Below, one piece after another: positions 1-8,500 of a stretch of DNA of 64,000 nucleotides. Both the position numbers and the translations under genes were made by a program. The notes beneath the pieces are model-generated. The model did no database searches, had not been told where the DNA came from, and was given only the letters and a program-made list of their open reading frames with translations. This DNA comes from Leishmania martiniquensis. Taxonomy: Eukaryota > Euglenozoa > Kinetoplastea > Trypanosomatida > Trypanosomatidae. Position 1 is the first letter of the stretch, and each line of letters starts with the position of its first letter. The stretch spans positions 1,002,501 to 1,066,500 of the forward strand of contig NC_090171.1 in assembly GCF_017916325.1 (NCBI RefSeq), read 5' to 3'.

Positions 1-598
1 AGCCCTGTGATCTCGTGCGTGAGGCCGCGGCTCTGCTAGCAGCAGGCAAGAAGAGTAAGCGAAGCTCAGGGCATCTATGTGCGGATAGGACGTCTGTGAA
101 GCTTCTCTCCGTACCTCTCTTCTTACACCAACTCTGCCCCATCTCGCCGTGCGCTGCGTGCAGAGGGCCACATAAAAGAAGAAGCGCCGTAACCCCGCGG
201 GGAGACAGCCGAGGCAGCTGCGGTCGGCATCTCTCTCCCCCCTCTCCTTCCCCCTTCCTCCCCATCATCCTTGTCTAGAAACATCTTGTGCGCGGGGACG
301 CTGCGCATAAGGCGCCACCCCGATGTCTGCTGCTGAGTCTGCTTCCCTTCCACACATCTCACTGTACGCCTCATCTCTCCATTTCTTTTGGTTTATCTTT
401 CTCTCGTCGCCTGATCCGTTCCGGGTGACGCGGCTGCCCGACTCTTTTCCTATTGGGCGTGAGTACACCGTCCAGCTCGCAACGCTCCCCGACAAGCAGA
501 CGTCGTGTGCGCAGCGCTCACGCCCGCTATCACTCCCTCTTCGGAACGCCTATTCACGCATCAAAAAACACGCGCATACGCACGAGCCTGGAAGGTGT
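1..598 (+). other. Left-edge intergenic sequence and 5' UTR of the first gene
   Basis: No gene is seen here. Two pyrimidine tracts (about 228-275 and 365-412) are each followed by AG dinucleotides, so either could serve as a trans-splice acceptor. An in-frame ATG at 323 would add 92 residues of low-complexity, pyrimidine-tract-derived sequence to the first gene. I treat it as untranslated because an acceptor near 463 leaves 599 as the first ATG, with no ATG in between. Confidence 0.5.
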
Positions 599-1627
599 AT
601 GGCAGCAATGCTCAGTGAGAGGCAGTATCACCTGGTGGCCGTGGCCTTCAAGTCCATGGACCCCGACAATACCGGCTTCGTCCCCCTCAGCGAGGTCAAG
701 AAGCGGTACTTCGCGCATGAGCACCCGCGTGTGAAGGAGGGTAGCATGGCACCATCCGCCGCACGCGACAAGCTGGACTACCACTTAGGCATCTGCGCTG
801 CCGACCATGGAGGCAGCATTACCTTTGACGAATTCGTGTCGTACCACGAAAAGATTGCCGACGAGGCGTACGACGAGCAGGTCGGCGACATCGCCGCCTT
901 CACCGAGAAAACGATCATGGGACTGTGGAGACTCGGCCATCTGCTTCTGCCCACCGGCGTGCGGCCCGCCTTTCCGGTCACGCAGCTGCCTACCGGGCTA
1001 TACACGGCGACGCCCATGACGCTGATTTGGGTGGAGCGAAAGCAGGTGGCTGCGTCTCCGTCTTCAGGGCAGCAATCGCCCAGCAGCGGAGGCGCTGTGC
1101 ACGCTGATGACCTTTTTGTGCTCCGCGGAATAAAAGACGTGGTCCGTCCCATCTTTGCCCGTGGTGACTTGCCAGACGAACTGCAGGGCCACTTTGCATA
1201 CCCCGAAGAGCTAACCGGGATGGCCGTCGACTACGTGGCGCCACGTGTGTCGACTCGGCGATGTTACGACTTCACTTGGGAGTACGAGGAGGGCAAATAC
1301 TGCGGCGTCGAAGGTATCATCTCCACCCGTGTCGATCTAGAGGCCCTGCCCGCTGCACTCCGGCAGTTTGTCTGCGAGCATGCCCAAGCGGTCTCACGCT
1401 CGACGGAATGGATTCCGACACGGCTTATGATGAACCCCATGTACAAGACGACGAGCGCCACCTACGGGTATGGGGTCCACGAGGAGTGCCGCAAGATTCA
1501 CCACTGGAAGGTCAAATCGTTGGAGGGGAAGCAGTACGGTAACCAGTATCACGGTCTGTGTGGCAACTACTTTGCCAAGATGCGGGAGCCGCTGAAGGTC
1601 AGCACCGCCACGAGCATGAACATCTGA
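599..1627 (+). CDS. EF-hand protein, 342 aa
   Basis: This is a probable calcium-binding or EF-hand-derived structural protein. The N-terminus has a good EF-hand loop at residues 21-32 (D21, D23, T25, G26, V28, E32). A second, degenerate loop near residue 70 (DHGGSITFDEF) has lost its first acidic ligand. The remaining ~260 residues are globular, with no transmembrane segment and no enzyme motif that I recognise. The C-terminal region is rich in Tyr, Asn and Gly and ends in short motifs (ATYGYG, GNQYHG) of a kind seen in axonemal microtubule-associated proteins. That link is only a guess. I chose the ATG at 599 over the in-frame ATG at 323 because the 92-residue extension reads as translated pyrimidine tract and there is no ATG between a plausible splice acceptor near 463 and 599. 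A second in-frame Met lies at 608. The gene is followed by an unusually long 3.9 kb spacer. Confidence 0.8.
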   Translation: MAAMLSERQYHLVAVAFKSMDPDNTGFVPLSEVKKRYFAHEHPRVKEGSMAPSAARDKLDYHLGICAADHGGSITFDEFVSYHEKIADEAYDEQVGDIAAFTEKTIMGLWRLGHLLLPTGVRPAFPVTQLPTGLYTATPMTLIWVERKQVAASPSSGQQSPSSGGAVHADDLFVLRGIKDVVRPIFARGDLPDELQGHFAYPEELTGMAVDYVAPRVSTRRCYDFTWEYEEGKYCGVEGIISTRVDLEALPAALRQFVCEHAQAVSRSTEWIPTRLMMNPMYKTTSATYGYGVHEECRKIHHWKVKSLEGKQYGNQYHGLCGNYFAKMREPLKVSTATSMNI

Positions 1628-4600
1628 AGAAGAGTGCCGGTACTGAAACATGTGTAGCTGGGAAGCCCTGAAGGCTGATGTGCGAGTCCTACCAGCGTTC
1701 ACCTCACCTCCCCCCACCCCCGCGCTTTCCCGCGCCGTTCCATGTCAAATTTTCTTTCAACGCGGGGCATGAGAAGGGGGAAAGGGCTGCGCCTTTTGCT
1801 GATTCGCTCGGCTTCTTATCCTCTCTGTCTCGGACTGCGCTTGCCTCCATTTCACCAACGGCCTCAGACGGCATTTGGCTCGCCACCGAGGGAAAGAGGG
1901 GTGGGGCATAGAGCGCCAAGCCGCTGGGATCCTCTCGGCGCACCGTCGTCGCTTCCTTCTCCGCTTGCTACCCTACCACCACCACCACCTCTCTCGGCAC
2001 ACGCACACACACGCGCGCACCGCTACTGCTCCATGTCTCTCTCACGCGCGCACGGAGGCGGTGCCTCCAGTTGCCATCGCGCGCTTCTTTTTCGTCTGTT
2101 GATTGATGTATTCAATGGGAAGCAACTTTGGCGAAGACGGCTGCTCGAAACGGAATGGGAAAAGGCGGGAGGACTTTCGCTGAGCCGCCATGGACTCCAC
2201 CACTGCCCCTGCCCCTGCTCCCTCTCTCCCCCTTCCCCTGGGGGGGGACATGAGGCCGCAGGCGGTACCCGCGCCTGATGCTTTCGACCGCGGCTTCACC
2301 GCATGAAGTCGCCCGTTCCACCCATTCCCTCCCCTCCCCAATCTCTCACTACATCTGACCATCCACGCCTGTGTGCGCAACTCTTCTGCAGGCAGCGGCA
2401 TCACAGAGGCACCGCTCTGCCGCCGGCCTGTGATGATGGAACACTCGCCTATGTTTTCTTCTCTCCAGAGCAATCCTCCGGGCCACAGCTGCCCTGCCTC
2501 TTCCCCCTCTGTCCTGCATGGGCGCCCTTCCTCCTCCCCCCACCAGTCCCCGCTGTAGCCTTTTCGTTTATGTGCAACCGAACCCCAGCGCTGCTCGATT
2601 GGACCGCAGGCTGTGATTCTGGTCCTTTTCGACGCTCCGGTGGTTCCCTCAGGGCTCGCGCAAAAGTCTTTTGGCAAGAGGCTCAGCTGGGGGCGGTCAT
2701 CCCCCAGAAGCGGTGTGGAGAGGGCCGCCTTAGCCCTTCAGGCGCGTCCGCCCCAAAGCATGGCGCTGTTCACGTCCCTCGCTCCCCATATGCGCTCCAC
2801 AGAGCGCTCTGCCATTGCGGGCTGCCTGCTCGCCTCCTTCCCCTCCCCCCCATGGCCACGAGATGAGTCGTTTCCGAATGTGGCGGCGTTCTTCATCCAC
2901 CACGGACAAGGGTGGAGCCTGCCACACGGCAGCGGGGCTCTGTGACGCAGGCGGGAAGCGTGGGCACGCGCGCAAAAGCCCCCGCAACTCGGTCTCCAGC
3001 CGGCGGGGAGGTGCTCTTCCCCTCACGCTGCGCGCCCACTGCAGCTACCGCGCCACAGTGTGTTGTCCCTCATAGGTGTGGGTCAGGCGGCTCGTGCGCG
3101 GGTCGGCTTCCTGGCAAACCTTCTTCACGTCAGCGTTGGCCATGGAGTGAGCCTGGCCAGGTGGTGTCAGCGCGCCTGTCGCTCTCAGGGCCGTCCCAGA
3201 GTGCACTCGCTTCATTTCGCTGCGTTGGCGTTGCGGCAGTGGACGCAACGCCGCCCTTCTCTGTGGTAGCTCCGTGGCGCAGGGGGCCTGCGTCGTGCGC
3301 GTCCCTGGGCCGCGCCATCCGGGGGCGAGCCCCAGCCTCGTGGATCGCTGGGCTGTTTTGGTATATTCATGGCCCCACCGCGGGCATGGCGCAGAAGGAC
3401 GGGTTCAGTGTGCCGCTCGATGCGGATCGCTGTGCATCTATTAACACAACCTTCGGCGCCCTCAGGTTGAGCGCAGAGAAGGCGGTACTGAAGGGTGCCC
3501 GCGAAGCCACCTCCGTGTGCCTTTGCTCGCAGAGAACCCGAAGGGCAGCAGAATGCATGCGCTCCCCAACCCCGTCACAGCTCTTCCCGAGCCCGTGTCC
3601 GCTTCTCCTCGAAGCGGGCGCAGGCGGCGTCCGTGAGGTTGCCGAGAACAGCTTCGAGGCAGGCGTGGTTGGCGGGGGCCCTCGCGGCGATGAATACACT
3701 CCCCGGGCGCCCTCACACGAAACACCCACGCGCAGCCGGTTTTTCGGGAGGAGCTCGTCGTCACTCAGCAGTAGGAAGCCTGGGGGACCTCTTCAGCGCG
3801 AGAGCCACACACCCGCCTGCAGAGCATCCCCCTGTGGCATGGCCCCCATAGAGTGACGGGGGAAGCGGAGGTATAGGGCGTTTGGAAGGATGGATGTGTG
3901 CGCGTTTGCGTTTGCTTCTGACGTGGCCAGCGCGCTTTGAGTGCGGGCGTCGGGCAGAGAGAGGACCGTGTGGAAGAGCGAGCGAGAGAGCGTCAGTTGT
4001 CAAACGTCGATGTTCCAGACGCTCTTCCTCCATCATAAGTCATCCTCCGCGCCGCCTCTGCTGCTGTGGTCGTGCCCCATTCTGGTCGTCGAGCTCAGCT
4101 ATCAGCAATGGCACGGATGAATCGCACATCTGTGGGTTTTTCTCCACGTCTTCATCCGCGCTAACCCGCATACATTACGTGCTCTGCCCAAAATGGACGC
4201 AGAGCTCCCGGAAACGAGTGTCGCTAACGCCGTCTCCTCCCTCCCCCTCTCCCTCTTCCTCTCCATCCCTCTCTCTTTGGTAACGCGCACAATGAAATGC
4301 GCATAGTGTTCTTTCTTTCCCACTTGAAAAAACAGCGGCTGATTCCACGCAGGGGAACTGAAGCGGATGACAAGAAAAAAGATTCGGAGGTATCACGAAG
4401 GTGAACGTCTCTCTCTCTGTCGTCCCTGCAGATGCCTCGATGCATGTGCGAGGTAAGCTTTTCCTCCCAGAAGAGGAACGCTCGCGTGCGTATGCCTCTG
4501 GAAATGCGAGATTTCCTTCCTCGGGCAGCTCTGTCGCCCATTTTTTCAGGGTGAATCTTTCGTAGCATCATGGACATTACAGCTGCGCGTGCGTCGCTGT

Positions 4601-5521
4601 CCTCTCGACTCGGCACGCACGTTTTTCTTTGGAGTCCTCTCTGTGGGTACAATGTCATCTTCCGCCCTCCTCCCTCCCTCCCTCTCGCTCCCTCCGCTTC
4701 CTCAGATCGCCCACAAGTGCGACTGCGTTCGTGTTGTGTGTGTGTGTGTGGCATCAGGCTGCTACGTACCTGTTTGCTTCACGGTGTTCGGCTCACGCCT
4801 CTGCCCTCCCTCCCCACCCCTCACCCTCACATCTTACCTTCTCAAGGGCTGGGCTCGAGCTTCACCGTCGAAAGAGACGGCAGACAGTCCACTCTCTTGC
4901 TCCGGTTCTGTTTGCTGTGGGTGCTCTTACCTCTCGTTCTACCTTCCTGTCGCTCGCCAGTGCGGCTGCAGAAGTGTGTACTTCTCACCATCGCCATCAT
5001 CAGAACGAACCGTTTGCGCTTCCCCATTGCGTTCGCACCCGTTGGCCCCTCGCCCCGTCCGCACGCTTTTTGTTTGGCTATTCCACACACTCTCGCGGAT
5101 TCGGGCCGTTTTGGGTGATTTCTGTTTTTCTTCTCTCCCTCAGCCCTTTTCCCCTTTTCCTTGTTGTCTGTTCAACCGCTCCTCTCTCTCTGCTGCTCTG
5201 TAAAAACGCCTCTGCCGTGCCACCGTGCAGAACACATTGGTCGATAGCCTCGCTGTCTCAGCAATCCCACCACCACCACGGCTCTCCTTCCTCAGACTTT
5301 TGTTCTTCCCGTTCGTTCTCTCATTCTCATTGCTCGCCTCCACGTGCGCGGCTCGGCGTCTGTACCTCTACCTGCGTTTAAGTATACATGTGCGTGTGTG
5401 TGAGTGTGGGTGTGTGTGTGTGCCTTCCTCGTGCTCCAGATCTAGTTTTCAGGCCTCTCCACCGTCGCACCAACGCGCACGTACATATACGTCGCCCCCT
5501 CCCGCTTCGTTGCCTGGTGGC
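1628..5521 (+). other. 3.9 kb gene-free spacer between EF-hand gene and cullin
   Basis: Many short ORFs occur but none looks like a protein; they are Pro/Ser/Arg/Cys-rich translations of pyrimidine tracts. The centre (about 2830-3860) has a different, less skewed base composition and is annotated separately as a likely retroposon relic. From about 4240 to 5480 the + strand is strongly pyrimidine-rich (TCTC, CCTC, CTTT runs) with a TG microsatellite near 4730-4750, as expected of the 5' UTR and splice region of the downstream gene. Confidence 0.6.
2830..3860. mobile_element. Candidate degenerate retroposon (SIDER/DIRE-like), boundaries approximate
   Basis: This stretch lies in the 3'-side spacer of the EF-hand gene, where Leishmania typically carries SIDER elements. 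It differs from the flanking pyrimidine-rich DNA. On the minus strand between 3700 and 3575 one frame reads as a protein-like segment of about 41 codons (containing FIAARAPANHACLEAVLG and then LTDAACARFEEKRTRAREEL) ending in TGA, with a stop again a few codons upstream. That is what a decayed coding relic looks like. The segment 2850-2990 (FRMWRRSSST frame) resembles SIDER2-type sequence as I remember it, which is weak evidence. No target-site duplication was identified. Confidence 0.35.
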
Positions 5522-8500
5522 ATGAGCGTATCCTTGCATGACTTAATCAGAGAATGGGAGGTGGTGAACGTGGACTTGTGGAGGGCCTCCCTCGAGTCGT
5601 ACCGGCGCTATCCGTTCCAGGTGAACGGCTGTAGCAGTCCAACTGACAGCGATTGCACAGCGGAGGGCCCGTCTTTCACCTCCTCTCCACTCTCCAGCAC
5701 AGAGACGTACGCGCGGGTTTACAGCCTTCTTTCGCGCGTGCGCCACGTTGCAGAGGATGCCCGCTACAACTCCTTCCATATTGCACAGCATCTCCTGTGG
5801 ATCACCATGGTCGCATGGGCGAATCAGTTGGCGAAGGCGTCCAGAGGCCTCATTCTGCTTCCGAGAGGAATGCAACAGTACGAAGGGCCGTCGCCATCGC
5901 CCGCGACGCGCGGCGGCGGCGCACAGAGCCGAGGCCACTGCAACGATATGGCTGACGAGTCCGCGCCTTCGGCATCCAGCCTGGCGCAGCGGACATCGTT
6001 CCCATGTGCGCTTCTTCCACACCTAGAGTTTTGGGACCCAAATGTGTTGGGGGAGACGAAAGGCACACCATCGCGCGAGCCAGGCAAGCTTTGCTGCGCG
6101 TCTCCCCACCGCACTCCGAACTTGCCCGAAGTGTGGAGCAACGCCGTGCGGCGCATCTTCGCACTGTGGTGCGCCACGCAAACAACAGGACCTGGTGCAG
6201 AGGCGGCACAGCCATGCGATACGCAAAGCGCTTGCGGTACTGCTGCTCCTGCTGCGATACAGTACGCACATGCGTGGGTTATTGTAGCGCAGCACTACCA
6301 CCGCTTCAAATCGCTGCTCTCTCTCTTCTTTCTGCGCTATGACGCTCTGCTCGAGGACGCAGAAGAGCAACTGCAGCGGCGAGGCCGTCAACAACAGCAG
6401 CAGTGCCGCCACTGCAGCGACTTTCGCGAAGGACAAGTGCAGTGCGCTAGGTCCAGCTCGCCACGGCCAACGTCGCTTCCGTTGCGTCGACGCGGCGATC
6501 CTTCACAGGCGCTATCCTTCCGCGACACTGCTTCAGCAGCCCCATGCACAGAGGAAGAGGGCGCTCTTCACACCAAGAAGCTTGCGCACATGTCGCCGCG
6601 TCCACCCTCCTCCATTCCCAGCACCGCTGCTCTTCTCGGGCATCTCATGCAAATCATTGCGAACGAGAACCTTTCGAGAATCCACGAAGTGACCGGTGGA
6701 GCCCTTCTCTTTCTCTTGCTGCCTCGCGTTTACCGTGCTCGCCTGCGACGCCAGTGCATGGTAAACGTCGGCGACGCGGACAGCCACTCCCATTGGCTCT
6801 ATTCCGCACCGCCACACGAGAGCGCCCGGGCGGGGAAAGCGGATACGTCAACGGAGACGCCGCGGGCACTCACACCGACGCAGCCGCTCTCCGGCTTGCC
6901 TGATGGACACTGCAGTGGGCACGACGACGACGACGACGAAGGCGAGGACGACGATCACGTCTTCTGGTCATCGCCACCCTCGCCACTACTCTCCTACAAT
7001 GCCGTGTCTGGCAACCGCAACAGCAGCCGTACACCTGCGCCAGCTGACATGGCAAGTACACCGCGTACTGCCCCTCGGGTCGGAGGACGGGCGCAGCAAG
7101 AGGAATATGTTATGCGCAATGTGTTTAAGGTTCTTCTCATGATCGAGGACTGCCGTGTGCATGCTCTTCAGCGTTGGCTTGTCGAGGATGGCAAGCGTGT
7201 GGCCTCCTTCTACGGCTCTCAGCTTGCCGCGAACCTTTTTTATGATACCGAGACGCCGCAAGCCGCATTGGTGAGCGATTCTTCGTCCTGCGGCCCCTCC
7301 GTTACGACCGTCACCACTACACGCACCCTCGCCGATGCGAATCGAGTGCTTCGTGAAACCCTGCAAGCCTATGTGCGTCTTCGAGCCAAGCTGCTCTTTC
7401 TGAATGCCGGCACAACCCACTTTCTAGACGCCCTGACCCCGTGGGGGCGGACGCGCATGCTGGAGAGCCTCAACGCTTTCCTCTGCGGCTTTAACGGTGT
7501 GATGGTGCCCTCCCCTTTGCCTTCGGGTGGCGAGGTGCCTGGTAGAAGCACTGCTGCACTGCCCAGTGGAGAGCGAAACCAGGAAGCAGCGTCGCTGAAT
7601 GACGAGTGTGACGATTCACTTCACTTCACCCCAGCGAACGCTGCTGTTGCCGACTTTGCTCAGCGGTGGGGAGTGCCACTCTGGGTGGCTATGTGCGATG
7701 ATACGCAGCAGCGCATGGAGGCACTGAAGCAAGAGCAGGAAAAGCGCGCCAAGCGACCAAAGGACCGCGTGGCCCCAGCCGAGTATGAGTGCGGGCACAC
7801 CATGCAGCCCTCTAAGCAGCAGGAACACGCGATGGAGGGGTGCCCAAGCGGGGAAACGGGTGAGAATGCCCGCTGGAGTAGCGGCCCCGGCGACACGGGC
7901 GCACCATCGGCCCCCTTCTCACCCTCCCCTACCGCCGCAGCCCGCAGTGCCGACGATGGCGGGCGTGACGGCAAAGCCGACACGCGCGACCGTCACTCTG
8001 TCACCTCCACTGAGCTGGAGGATGCCGTATCGCGCACGGCCAGTGTCGTGTGGCTGCCGAGGTCGCCAACCGTTGCCAACAGCGGTGAGGGCAGTAGCGG
8101 TGGCGATGGCGTCCGCCGCCATGGCGGTACCGTGGAGGCGGGTCGACCTTTCACTCGCCGCCGCGGCAGAGGACTGGACCTGAAGCGCCTCCTGCGTCAA
8201 CAGCAGCAGCGCCGCGCGCGCCTCGGTCACGTAAAGCTCCTGGAGAGAGGGGTAACAGCAAGTAGAATTGGTGCCCTAGTTACTGGCAGCGAGGAGGGCG
8301 GCGGCGGCGACGCAGTCGGGAGCCTCTACACAGGGGAGACGGCATCGGCGGGCGATGACGGCTCGGTATTCGCAGCCAGCGCGGAGGCCGCAACCGATGG
8401 CGGGAGCGCGGCCCAACTGCTCCGCAACACTAATGCGACTGCGACGGGGTTGGGACAGCGTGGTGATGGTCAAGGCCTTGCTATATCTGCCAGATTTCCC

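Noticed and set aside
323..598. N-terminal extension of the EF-hand protein from ATG 323
   Set aside because: The added 92 residues are pyrimidine-tract-derived, and a splice acceptor near 463 leaves 599 as the first ATG.
1742..2278. 178 aa + strand ORF after the EF-hand gene
   Set aside because: Pro/Ser/Arg/His-rich translation of pyrimidine and CA-rich spacer, with no motif.
2912..3856. 314 aa + strand ORF inside the retroposon-like region
   Set aside because: No ATG context, no motif and Ser/Arg/Ala/Pro-rich composition; a better protein-like signal lies on the opposite strand and is itself decayed.
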